From Argentina anserina (lineage: Eukaryota > Streptophyta > Magnoliopsida > Rosales > Rosaceae): DNA of 64,000 bases. Position numbers and translations under genes: made by a program. The stretch covers positions 16,740,001-16,804,000 of the forward strand of contig NC_065873.1 in assembly GCF_933775445.1 (NCBI RefSeq). The letters are read 5' to 3'. A model generated the notes under the pieces. That model did no database searches. It saw only the letters and a program-made list of their open reading frames with translations, and was not told the origin of the DNA. Shown here one piece after another: positions 38,684-49,585 of the stretch (positions within the stretch are counted from its first letter, which is position 1; every line of letters begins with the position of its first letter).

Positions 38684-39275
38684 GTGTACACATTGTTGGA
38701 GGAGGAACGAAACGAGAATAATAACGACGTAGTGGAACAAAACGTAACCATTTAATTATTGATAATGGGGCATATATATGTATTACATAATTACAATCTC
38801 GTAGGATTCGGAGTCCTAATCTATTACAGAGATGCGAATCTATCTCTAACAGGAAACCTAATAAGGCTAAAACACACACAATGGTAGAATAATAATTCTC
38901 CCAGAACACACATTTATTTTTAATTTTCAATGTATTTATTTATATTTTCTAATATCTTTTAACTGACTATATCACGTAAAATAATAAATATATAAATCAA
39001 TAACATGTTTTTGAAAAACAATTATAACAAGTGTTCATCTTAAGTAATTTTATTAATTTATTTCATTATTAAATATGAATAAATATATAATGACAATATT
39101 GTCCCTCAAATGCATGACATGTGACTTAAAATTGGATGGAAAACATTAAATATAACGGATATGGTGCAAATCGGCAATTTTTACCAAATTTAGGAGGTAA
39201 ATTGACTTAAATGCAAGTTCATGGTGCAAATTGACAATTATGACCAAATTTAAGGTGCAAATCGGCCTTTTTGCC
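38299..39275. mobile_element. Second Mutator-like long-TIR element
   Basis: It starts GGCAAAATTACCAAAATACA and ends ATCGGCCTTTTTGCC. Arms of about 170-200 bp pair, for example TAAAAATTGCCGATTTGCACC with its complement. The perfect 9-bp TSD ATAAAAATA is at 38290-38298 and 39276-39284. The centre holds a (TA)n tract (38643-38681) followed by about 200 bp of unrelated sequence that may be captured. No transposase. Confidence 0.9.
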
Positions 39276-39654
39276 ATAAAAATATGGATGTATTATTAAG
39301 ACATCCTAAATTACTATTTACACACCCCTTTTATTATTATTTAAATGAATTTACAAATTCACCCCTTAAATTTACTTTAAGATTGGCTCTCATCATGAAA
39401 TGGTTATGTGAATATTGGGATTTTAATTGTTGGATATTGGGTTTTGCCGTTTGGAGAGGGAAGACCAAAGACCCATAAGAGATAAGGAGAGAGGTATAAC
39501 TGATCAATGATCAGAGAAAGAAAGAAGAACAAAATTAATTATTAGGAAGATCCAGACCCCTCATCTACAATCATAGGTTTCTCCTATAAGTTTATTCATA
39601 TCGGATCTCACGATCAGACCCTTTTTATTTTTGGTTAACACGATCAGACCCATG

Positions 39655-40130
39655 TGTTAATGTTGTGATTACACTCGATTTAGTACGCCGTACTCCTTGT
39701 GGATGTGATACGCCGTATTTTTTGTCTCCTTCCTGTCACAAGTAGCACACGTCGTCAAAGTAGAGACCATGGCGGAGTGGTCTTCAACTCTCAAACGCTT
39801 AAGTTAGGGTGATAGTAATTTATGCAGAGTTACAGTAGGGAGTTTTTGTGTACTTACTTTATGAGGTCAGGAGTTTGACCTTTTATTGTTGAGTTGGGAT
39901 AGATCGTTTATCTATCTTTCGATGTGGGACGACGTCCGATTAAGGTGTTCTCTGGAGTCTTCTTTGAGATGCGCGTGAGGACGCGTCCGTAGTCAGTTTG
40001 GATCGCGGAGAGGCCCATTGTGTAGCTAGTACGGCTGACTTGCTATTAGTATTGTAAGACTGTGCTATACATTAGCCTTAATGCGCTTGATAGTTGTGCT
40101 GATTATGGCGGGCATAAGCCTATGCCAACA
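39655..40130 (-). repeat. 3' LTR of the gypsy element
   Basis: 476 bp, flanked on both sides by CCATG (39650-39654 and 40131-40135). Taken alone it therefore looks like a solo LTR with a perfect TSD. Confidence 0.93.
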
Positions 40131-40227
40131 CCATGTTTTCTCCTTTGTCCTTTGATTTTCTCATTTCTGGGTCTCTTCTCTGTTTCTCTCAATTTTTTTG
40201 TCCCACTCTTTGAATAAAGATTGACGT
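40131..40227 (+). repeat. Copy of right-flank DNA inside the gypsy element
   Basis: 97 bp nearly identical to the host flank at 49099-49194. It shares that flank's private variants against copy A (CATTTCTGGG and GTCCCACTC). It replaces the expected polypurine tract and ends abruptly at GACGT, where the antisense ORF frame begins. Confidence 0.9.
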
Positions 40228-42428
40228 GGAAGAATTTAAGTTGCCTATCACGATCGTCGCCCGTGCGATTCGGCGTGATGAGTTTGGTTCAATGTTGCCG
40301 AATGGGTACGCACTAGTAAGTCCCTCCGTACTACGACTTGGGGTGGAGTTGCCGTTAGACCCCCGCATGCAGTGTCTTGTGGCGGAGTTTGGCTTGGCTT
40401 TTGGCCAAGTCAGCTATAACATGTGGCGAGTCCTTCTCAGTCTCTGCTCACTATTCCACCTCTCGGGGTGTTCGGCTCCTACTGCGGCGGAAGTACTCCA
40501 TTTCTTCAAGGTGGACTATAACCAGCGTAATGGTAATGGAGGGACCGCGCGATTTGTGAGGCGGGATGAGCGCAGTGAGTACCAGGTCTTAGAGAACTGG
40601 TCCACCTCGGAGGCGAACTGGAGGAAAAACAGTTTCGTGGTAGAGAAGGGGTGGGAGTATGGGCCATTAACGGGGTAGAATATCTCCCAGGAAAGCGTAT
40701 TCGCTCGCGATTTCAAGCCATTAATTGTAGGTTTTGATGTTTTACTAAATTTTGTTGCTACGGAATATCTGTTTGCTGACGCTACCTTCTTTGTTTTTGT
40801 TGCATAGCTGGAAGGAGATTGGTGTTGTCAAAGCGAGAGGTTGATCGAGTAAATCGTGTGACATACCTTTGGAGGTGCCAAGGTGAGGACTTAGTCCACG
40901 ATTTGAAGGTATTGACGAACCCGTATCTCCTGTTCGAGCAAGGATTACTCCGTCGCCATCGTATGTAGAAGTGCTACGCTCTTCAATCCTCTATTCTTTG
41001 TTTATGGCGTACTAATCTGATGTTACATGTGCAGCTACGACGCTCTCGGTGAACATGAATTTTGAAAAGTCAGAGCGCATTTGTTACGCATGATTTCTGC
41101 AGCAGGAAGATCCCGACGTAACGCCGGATACTGAAGGACTAGCGGTGACGATGTTGCGACGCGATATGTCCAAGAAGGTGGCGGCCTCTACGAGGAAAAC
41201 CAAGAAGGTGAATGCCTCGGCGAAGTGGGTCGAAGATTCTCCCGCGGTCGTGGATCTACCGATTCCCCCACACGCGAGCCTGCCAAATGAACAGGGATTG
41301 CCGCGCCGCAGTGATGCGGAAGGAGTGGGCCGTATTGACGCCGATCCGCATCTGGTTGATCCGGCGGTGTCCCAAGAGACCGGAAGGAAGAAGAAGGTGC
41401 AGAAGGCGGGCGTGTCTTCGAGGAAAACAAAGTCCTCTGCTGCTCCCGAAGATGTGGAGGATGTGACGTTGGAAGCTCCGCCTCCTAAAAGACAGAGGAC
41501 TACGCAACTGGCGCCCCTCATCTTCACGGAATCTCGGGTATTCGATGATCTGTCCGCGTTGGACCGTAGTCCTTTGGGCCAACTCGGAGCTCCGGAACTA
41601 GAGAAGCTGGTTTTACTTAGCCAGCGCGCCGGGCTCGGGCGTTTGAGGCGGCCTGAAGGGTCTGGTCTGGACCTGCGGAGTCCACTCGGTCTAGCTACCA
41701 CGAGGGCGGCAAAGTTGATGTTCAACCTGCTTGATGCAGAACGGGATGCCCTAGAGGCGCAACGCCATCTCGCCGAAGTGGTTGAACGGGACAGCACCTA
41801 TGCGACAAGGGTGTTGCTGCTGGAGAATGACTTGGCCAATGCTAAGGCCTAGTTGGAAAATGCAGCGAACCTCCAGGAGGACCTTCGGCAGGAGGTTGCC
41901 CGTCGGGAGGTGGCTGAGTCGCTTGCCTAAGAGATGGATGCGGAGAGGGATGCGGCGCAGTCTGCTCTTGCGGATGCTGAGGAGCTCGTCAGGCGGATGA
42001 GCGAGGAGGCGGAGGCTGAGAGAACCCGCGTAGCGAAGGAGGCTGCGTCCAGCGCCGTGGCTGCCTTCAAATCATCCACGGAAATGACCAAGTACTTGGA
42101 AGGGTACTATGTCACGGCCGTGGGTGACATGATAGCGCAGTTCCAGGAGCTGGAGATGCTAGATCCCGCGGACTACGAGGTCCGGCTGGCGAAGAAGGGA
42201 TTGGAAGCGCCGCCCATGCCACATGAGGTGACCCCGCCTTTTTCGCAGCCTGCTCCTGCTGCGGAGGCCGAAGATGGTAAGAAAATTTCTGACTCTTCTT
42301 CTTCTGGTTTATCTTGTGATAATGACAGGTCTGATTCTAATCCGGAGACCCATTCTCCTACTCCTCCTTCTCAGAGCATCAGGATGCACAACCGCCGCAA
42401 GACGAATCGGGGGAAGCGACGGGGCTAG
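40228..42428 (+). pseudogene. Antisense ORF of the Tat element, decayed and intron-bearing
   Basis: It runs opposite to gag-pol, between integrase and the 3' LTR. Exon a (40228-40726) resembles the plant putative gypsy-type transposon domain: YALVSPSVLRLGVELPLDP, then NMWRVLLSLCSLFHL. Exon b (40808-40960) follows a GT-AG intron, and a second intron (40961-41034) has a TACTAAT branch site. Exon c encodes a basic/acidic linker, then a long coiled coil (LLDAERDALEAQRHLAEVV; EMDAERDAAQSALADAEEL) and a Ser-rich tail. In-frame TAG at 40676, TAG at 41850 and TAA near 41928 break it; the last two look like Gln codons changed by C-to-T. The 5' end is missing at the junction with flank DNA. Antisense extra ORFs are known in Tat elements; their function is not. 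Confidence 0.75.
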
Positions 42429-42912
42429 AAGTTGCGAGTACCAGCGATGCAGTCTGAGCGACGTTGGCGTATCAAGCTGCGGGAGAGGAGTAGGATAGGG
42501 TGATAAGATCTTTGTAATGCGTCTCTCGTCGCCGTAGTGCTTTATTTTCTCTTCTGTAATTTTTTGCATTTTCTTCTGTAACGGCCTTTGTGCCGAACTT
42601 GCTATCTTTTGATGAATAGAAGTTCTTTTAACCCAAGTGATTGTTTATATTATTGCCGTAGAAATATTATGTGATTGTTATCTTATACTTTTGGCGGTAT
42701 GCTTAATGCTATCTTTGTTGTGCGCACAATGAAATAGTCCGTCGAAGGAATTTAATTGGCATAGTACGCTAGCGTAGTAAGGATCAATGGTTTGAAAAAT
42801 TCCTCATTTCATTGATAGCCTGGCCGTAGCCGTTTTGTACAAAGATAGTTTTGGCAATGTGCCGAAAGTACTCAAACAGTCCGAGTCCTTGTCTTACGCT
42901 ACGCGCGGACCC

Positions 42913-45112
42913 CTACTTGTAATAGTACTTAAGCTGTTCCATGTTCCAAGGATGGGCTAATCTCTCTCCGTACTTGTCCTCTAGGCAATACGTGTTTGGT
43001 GCCACGATTTCGACGACTTTGTACGGTCCGTCCCATCTCGGGCGTAGTCCAGTGACCTTTGTTTGGACCTTCTTTAGGACCCAGTCGCCTAGTTGTAGTG
43101 TCCTGCTCTTGACTCTGGAGTTATAGAAGCGCGCTACGCGCTGTTTGTTCTGGACGTTATGGCGATGCGCTGTGATGCGTTTCTCTTCCAAGAGATCTTT
43201 ATCAAGTTGCATATTTTCCGAATTGGTATCGGGGTCAAACAGCAAAACCCGTTGTATTGGCTGAATTACTTCGATAGGTAGGACTGCTTTCGTGCCGTAC
43301 ATTAAGCAAAAAAGAGTTTCGCCCATGGCTTCTGTTGGTGTGGTACGGATTGCCATAGCACTTCGTCGAGTTTTTCAGGCCTTCATCCAGCTTTTTTCTA
43401 AGAAGGCCTTTGATAAGCTTGTTAGCGGCTTCTACTTGCCCGTTGGTTTTTGGATGTGCTACGGATGCGAATTTGAGCTTAGTTCCTCTTGCCTTGCACC
43501 ATGTGATGAGGTGATCGTTATTGAATTGCATGCCGTTATCGGTGATGATAGACTCCGGCGTACCGTGGCGGTAGAAGATGTTGCGTTGTAGGAAGTTTTG
43601 AACCTTCTCGGTTGTAATGGCCGTCAGGGGCGCATCCTCAATCCATTTGAAATGATAATCGATGCACACAATGACCCACTTGAATTGGCATTTTCCGATG
43701 GGTAGTGGGCCAACCAGATCCATTCCCCAAAGGCAGTTGATCCACGGGCTGACTATGTAAGATAGCGGTTCTGAGGGTTGGCGTGGTATGGGTCCATGAA
43801 TTTAACATTTGTGGCAAGATCTGGCGAGCTATTGTGCATCAGAGGCTAGTGTGGGCCAATAATATCCTGTGCGGAGTGTCTTTACAGCCAATGCGCGGCT
43901 GCCGTAATGGTTGCCACAATCACCACTGCTGTGGATTTCGTTCAAGATCTGCTTGCCTTCTTTAGCTGTGACGCATCTATGGTCGGCGTTCAGCGGACCT
44001 TGGTGATAGAGCGTGTTGTTCCGCATGTAATATCTTACCGCTCGCCTCCTTAGTTGTTTTGCCATAGTCTCGTCTTCGGGTAGCCTGCCGTTACACTTGA
44101 ATGCTATTATCGCTACCATCCATGAGGCTTGGTCGCACTCTGCCTGGCATATCTGTTGCAAGGTCTGGTAAATGGAAGGATGGTGGGCCATTTGGACCCT
44201 GGTATCCTTGTGGCATTGGTGTGGTTGCGTCGTGGCGAGTCTTACTAAGGAGTCCGCTCTTGCGTTATCGGCCCTTGGTATTTGATTGATGTGGTAGAAT
44301 TCAAATCGCTTTAACAGTGTTGTGGCGTACGCCAGGTAGGCTGCTAATTGCTCGTCCTTGGCAGTGAAGGATCCGGTTATTTGATTGACTACGAGCTGAG
44401 AGTCGCTAAACACATTGATGCTGGTGGCACCCGTGCTAAGGGCCAATTGTAGTCCTGCAATCAGTGGTTCGTACTCCGCTACATTGTTGGAGGCAGCAAA
44501 GTTGAATTTTAGAGCATACTCGAGTTCGAGTCCCCCCAGTCCGCTTAAGATGATCCCCGCTCCGCTAGATTTGGCGCAGCTGGAGCCATCTACGTGCAAG
44601 TTCCATGACGAAATCTTGACGGGGTTGATGACATCATTTGGTACTACTTCCGTCGTATCTCGGGGAATCATTTCTGCAATGAAATCAGCTACGGCTTGTC
44701 CTTTTATGGCGGGTCGTGGCTTGTATTCAATGTCAAATTCTGTCAGCTCGATATCCCACTTGCTGAGTCGCTCGGAGTGTTCTGGATTCTGTAGTACTTG
44801 TTTGAGAGGCTGGTTTGTAAGTACGTGGATGCTATGAGCTTGGAAGTAGTGGCGCAGTCGTCTGGCTGCTACGATGAGCGCAAGGGATAATTGTTCCAGT
44901 GTTGGGTATCTTGTCTCTGGGCCGTTCATGGCCCTGCCTGCGTAGAAAACTGGCAATTCTTTAGTTCCATCACGGCGAACTAAGGCACTGCTGACCGCGG
45001 TTGCAGATACTGCGAGGTAAAGGTACAGAGGTTCTCCCGGCTGTGGGGTCGACAATAATGGTACTTCGGCGAGGTAGTCTTTTAATCCCTGAAAGGCCAG
45101 TCCGGTGTCCAT
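42913..45112 (-). pseudogene. Retrotransposon RNase H and integrase region
   Basis: RNase H (about 44640-44230) keeps the acidic residues in LHVDGSS, NVAEYEPLIAGL, FSDSQLV and ADNARADSL. The integrase has a zinc-binding segment near 43860-43950, then a core with MDLVGPLP, TDNGMQF and GQVEAANKLIKG supplying the D, D and E residues. The C-terminal domain LGDWVLKKV..LRPRWDGPYKV ends near 42913. Breaks: TAG at 43829, TAA near 43803 and a one-base loss near 43365. Confidence 0.88.
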
Positions 45113-46245
45113 TCGATCAGTTTGCTCTTGGAGCGCCTTAACAGTTTGAAGAATGGCTCACACTTGTCAGTCAGTCTTGATATGAATCGAGATAGTGCCA
45201 CGAGTCTGCCTTGGAGGGCTTCTACGTATTTCTTGAGTACTGGCTGTGTCATATCCAGGATGGCTTGTATCTTTTCGGGATTTGCCTCTATGCCACGTTG
45301 ACTGACGACGTAGCCTAGAAACTTACTTGTTGTTACGCCAAAAAAACATTTCTCCGGGTTCAATCGCATCTTGTATTTTTTGAGCATATTGAAGATGGTT
45401 CGGAGGTTGGCGTCGTCTTCGGCCTTTATGCTTTTGGCCAGCATGTCATCGACGTACACCTCAATTTCCCGACCGATGTGTTGGTCAAACATTTGTGTGA
45501 CGCAACGCACATACGTAGCGCCCGCATTTTTTAATCCGAAGGGCATGACGTTATAACAGTACAGGCCTCTGTCAGTGACGAAGGTCGTAGCTTCCTGATC
45601 TGCCGGGTTCATGCGTATCTGATTGTATCCGGAGTAGGCGTCTATCATGCTTAGCAACTCGTGACCTGCCGTTGCGTCGATTAGCTGGTCAATTCTTGGT
45701 AGGGGGAAACTGTCTTTTGGGCATGCTTTGTTTACGTTCTTGTAATCCACACACATTCGCCATTTACCATTGGCTTTACGGACCATAACGCAGTTTGAGA
45801 TCCATTCAGGGTACTGCACTTCCCAGACGAACTTCATGACTTTCAATTTGTCAACTTCTTGGCGTATTGCCGTGCTCTTTTTGTCGTCGAAGCTTCGGCG
45901 CTTTTGTTTATATGGTTGTGCGGAAGGTTTGATGTGCAATTCATGCATGATGATGTCGGGCGAGATGTCGGGCATGTCCTCATAGGACCATGCAAAGACT
46001 TCCATGTTGTCGCCCAAGAAACTTGTTAAATCTCTCTCAACAGTGGGACTAAGAGTTGCGCCGACTTTGATCTTGCGCTCCGGATGGTGTGGGAATGGCG
46101 TAATGCTTTTCAATGAAGATTCATGGTTTTCCGGTGTTTTGGCCTCGTATGGCGTAGCCTTCTGCTTGCTCTTGCCCTTCGACGTTTCGCCATCTCGTGC
46201 GTCGATGACCTTGTCGATCAAGTTTACTGTGGCATGTATTGCCAA
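45082..46245 (-). pseudogene. Retrotransposon reverse transcriptase region
   Basis: A continuous 387-codon frame with the RT blocks KWRMCVDYKNVNKACPKDSF, SMIDAYSGYNQI, MPFGLKNAGATY and the catalytic YVDDM (about 45442-45459). This copies element RNA into DNA. It is open throughout but separated from protease by a stop near 46247, so the polyprotein could not be made in one piece. Confidence 0.9.
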
Positions 46246-46248
46246 GAT

Positions 46249-46992
46249 TTAGTGTCGGTTGCGCGTCTGTCGAATCGCGCGTGTTTGACAATCTTTTGCT
46301 ATGGATTGTGAACCCCGGACCTGTCTTGTTCCATGCGGAGTTGCGAATTTTATGAGCATCATGTGCCCGGCGATAAAAGTTCGCATCCGGTTAAGTGTAG
46401 GTCGGCCGATGATCCCGTTGTAGGAGCTGTAGGCGTCGACTATGATGAACTCGGCTTCGACGCAAACCGTGCATGGTGCGGTCCCAATGCGTACTGTCAT
46501 ATAATCCGAGCCTAGGAGTTGGGTTATGTCGCCAGAGAAGCTGATTATCGGTTCGTGGTCTTGTACCAACTTCTTGCCACTACGCTCCATCTTTTCGTAG
46601 CACCCCTTGAATAGGACGTTGACTGCCGATCCCGTGTCGATCATCATCTTCCCTACATCCAATTGTCCGCCCAAGACTGCGTCTATGAGGAAAGCGTCGT
46701 CATTGGGTAAGGAGATGCCAATTTCCTCTTCCTCAGTGAAGGTGATCGGCTTCCACCCTTCCTTCTGTCGCTTAGCATTTCCTCCTGTGATGGCGTACAC
46801 CTGCCTTGGATGATTGCTGCGGTCAAAGCGCTTTTTTGCTCGGTTAGACATGTTTGTCTTCGGGGCTCCTCCCTCTATGACGTTGATGTGGCGCATGTTC
46901 TCAACTGTGGCGACTACGTTCTGTTGTACCCTTTGCTGCGCCGGGCGAACCCCGTGTCGCCATTGGTTCTTAGTATGCGGAGGGTGCGGCAA
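46249..46992 (-). pseudogene. Retrotransposon aspartic protease region
   Basis: The catalytic triad DTG is in MIDTGSAVNVLF (about 46610-46640), followed by the typical NGIIGRPTLNRM. This enzyme would cleave the Gag-Pol polyprotein. It follows Gag with a frame change and ends in a stop before RT. Confidence 0.88.
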
Positions 46993-48570
46993 TCATTCGT
47001 GTTATGGCTTCCATTTTCATGAAATCTGCACCACTGACCAGTTTCTGCTTCGGTTTGGGGGCGTAGTGGTCTTGCTGGTTTCCTCAGCGTGCCCTGATGC
47101 TTGTGGAAAACGTCTTCCAGGGTCTCTTCCCTAGGCGGTGTGTGGTCACTACGGCGTCCCATCGCGTTAACTTGGTGAGGGTCTCTGTTGTCGCGACGTT
47201 CATGGCCAAGTCTCATGTTCTTGTCCCGGCCTCTGTGCCGATCGTTGTTGCGCGCGTCACGATGATTGGCCTGATGCCACTCTCTTTTCCTGCCTTTGCT
47301 ATGGTCTTCTGTGTTAGGGAAGAGCTCACGCTAGAGGGGGATTGTGTGTACAGATGTCTGCGGCGCAGTGGTTTTGTCTGATGGTACTGGTGTCCGCTTT
47401 TCCCCATATGTGACGTATTCTGCCTGAGCGTATCGTACTGCTTCAGTCATGATGTCATCATATGTGGCGCCGCGCATTCGAGGGTCCACATTGATATGGA
47501 ACAAGAAGTTCTCTGACCGTAGTCCTTCCTTAAAAGTGGCCAAGGCGAGCGTTTTGTTCAGGTTCCGACATTGGATGCTGCTGTCTGCCATCGCATGACG
47601 AAGGCGCCCAATGTTTCCCTGCTCTCTTGCTTTACTTGAAATAGGCCATCAGTTGTGTGGGCGGCTCCGGTCATGAGGATAAACCGATTAAGAAATGTTG
47701 TGGTGAACTGCGCGAAAGAATCTATAGAGTTCGCCGGTTGTTCGAATAACCAATTCATAGCATCCCCATCTAGTGTTTCGCTGAACAGGTGGCACAAGGT
47801 GGCGTCGTCGAATTCTCTACTGCCAGTGACTTTCTTGAAGTTATCAATGTGCCGGAATGGATCGCCTTCGCCTGTGTATGGCGTGATTTTTGGGCTCTTG
47901 GATTGAGAAGGGCGCACGGTGTTCATTATTCGCATAGTGAATGGGCCCGGCCTGGCTGCGAACACTGGTTGGCACCGTGGATTGGCATCCTGTTGTTCTA
48001 TTGCGGTTAGTCGCTGCAGGATCAGAGCTAGCGTGGCAGACTCGCTGTTGTAAGCGGTTGTGTGGGGTCTGGAGCGGGAGGTGACGCTCGTGCTCCCTTT
48101 CTCACGGTTGCGAATACGCCGTGGCGATGGTGGCCGCTTCTTGGCGAGTTCGGAGGGAGTCAAGCTGATGCTCAAGTGAACTTGTTCTCGTCCTCTCGTT
48201 TGCGCGCTGCCCTGACGGTTTGACTCGCCATGTAAATGACTGCGCTCGGCCCGTTCGAGCTGTGCCCGCATCCTATCGAGCTCGCTCTGCAGAGCTGCTG
48301 CCTTTTCGCGTTCAAGTGCCTCGCGCTGCTGGCATTCGGCTAGATCTCGGGCCATGTTTTCCATTCTTGCGGCGGTTTCCGGATCCGGAGGCGCGTTAGT
48401 GCTGACGACTGTTCCGGGTGTAGGTGTGAGGATGATAGGGTCGTTGGCGGAGGGTAGGGGTGGTTGAGGCTGAGGTCTGTGATGTCTTCGATGCGACCGT
48501 CTGCCGGAGTGGAGGAGGAGGGATCGATAGTGCCCATGTCGAAGTGTAGTTGTTTGGCTAAGTGTTGCAT
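46900..48570 (-). pseudogene. Retrotransposon gag, frameshifted
   Basis: The best start is MQHLAKQLHFDMGT at 48570. A frame change near 48440 leads into the main frame with a coiled coil (ALEREKAAALQSELDRMRAQ) and the retrotransposon gag fold (FSETLDGDAMNWLFEQP). Later breaks near 47565, 47330 and 47215 precede a zinc-knuckle-like WCRFHENGSHNTNDC. It would have formed the particle shell and packaged RNA. Confidence 0.85.
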
Positions 48571-48604
48571 GTGACTTTTTTTTGTTGACTTTTTTGTTGC
48601 GGTT

Positions 48605-48622
48605 TCCCACAGACGGCGCCAA
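48605..48622 (-). other. Primer binding site
   Basis: TTGGCGCCGTCTGTGGGA next to the 5' LTR. The first nine bases after the leading T, TGGCGCCGT, fit the 3' end of plant tRNA-Asp. This marks where minus-strand DNA synthesis would start. Confidence 0.7.
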
Positions 48623-49098
48623 TGTTAATGTTGTGATTACACTCGATTTAGTACGCCGTACTTCTTGTGGATGTGATACGCCATATTCCTTGTCTCCTTC
48701 TTGTCACAAGTAGCACACGTCGTCAAAGTAGAGACCACGGCGGCGTGGTCTTCAACTCTCCGACGCTTAAATTAGGGTGATAGTAATTTATGCAGAGTTA
48801 CAGTAGGGAGTTTTTGTGTACTTACCTTATGAGGTCAGGAGTTTGACTTTTTATTGTTGAGTTGGGATAGATCGTTTATCTATCTTTCGATGTGGGACGA
48901 CGTCCGATTAAGGTGTTCTCTGAAGTCTTCTTTGAGATGCGCGTGAGGACGCGTCCGTAGTCAGTTTGGATCGCGGAAATGCCCATTGCGTGGCTAGTAC
49001 GGCTGACTTGCTATTAGTATTGTAAGACTGTGTTATACATTAGCCTTAATGCGCTTGATAATTATGCTAATCATGACGGGCATAAGCGTATGCCAACA
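48623..49098 (-). repeat. 5' LTR of the gypsy element
   Basis: 476 bp, pairing with 39655-40130 at about 95% identity. Most differences are C/T or G/A changes. Confidence 0.95.
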
Positions 49099-49585
49099 TC
49101 ATGTTTTCTCTTTGTCCTTTGATTTTCTCATTTCTGGGTCTCTTCTCTGTTTCTCTCAATTTTTTTGTCCCACTCTTTGAATAAAGATTGACGTTAACGA
49201 GAGTTTTAAGCGTTAGTCAAAACTAGTCCTTGACTCAAATACTGGGCTGTGGTTCTGTCACATCACAGAGGTGAATGTTCACCGGGTGATGGAAGAATTT
49301 TCGGATGATGTCGCAATTATTAATCGTAATAATGTACTTTCGCATCAGAGCAGATGGAAGAATAAAACAAATCCAGAGAGAACAAAAATCGACCACTGCT
49401 TATATGTGTGGGCTATTTATCTCATGTCAAATTGTGGATAAGCGACGCCACGGACCCCCTTAATTTAGTAAACCAACCCCAAAACCTCTGTTTCTGATTT
49501 CTTCTTCTTTTTTACCAGTTTCGAAGAGAGCAGGAATCGCAAAAACATGGCAACTCCAAAACCCATGTGTTTGGCTTGAAGTTAT

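Larger units (their letters stand above)
39655..49098 (-). mobile_element. Tat-lineage Ty3/gypsy retrotransposon
   Basis: It is coded on the minus strand. LTRs of 476 bp at 39655-40130 and 48623-49098 differ at about 24 positions (about 5%), so the insertion is not recent. Read in element sense they run TGTTGGCATA to CATTAACA. The primer site TTGGCGCCGTCTGTGGGA lies just inside the 5' LTR (48605-48622), tRNA-Asp type by its first bases. Order: gag, protease, reverse transcriptase, RNase H, integrase, then an antisense ORF before the 3' LTR. That order and the RT box YVDDMLAKS point to Tat/Ogre-type elements. TSD is CCATG (39650-39654) and TCATG (49099-49103). Frames are broken repeatedly, so it is non-autonomous now. 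The polypurine region is replaced by flank DNA (40131-40227). Confidence 0.93.
39611..49381 (+). repeat. Inverted-repeat copy B (holds the gypsy element)
   Basis: The two parts, 39611-39654 and 49099-49381, are separated by the retrotransposon. Together they match copy A in reverse complement, and the right part preserves the empty MITE site. Confidence 0.85.

Noticed and set aside
40131..40150. Pyrimidine-rich CCATGTTTTCTCC as the polypurine tract of the gypsy element
   Set aside because: The same bases occur outside the right LTR and at the empty site in copy A, so they are flank DNA.
41084..41797. Minus-strand frame of 237 codons opposite the antisense ORF
   Set aside because: Ser/Arg-rich composition is a mirror of the coiled-coil frame. 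It lacks any gag-pol motif and matches no known part of the element.
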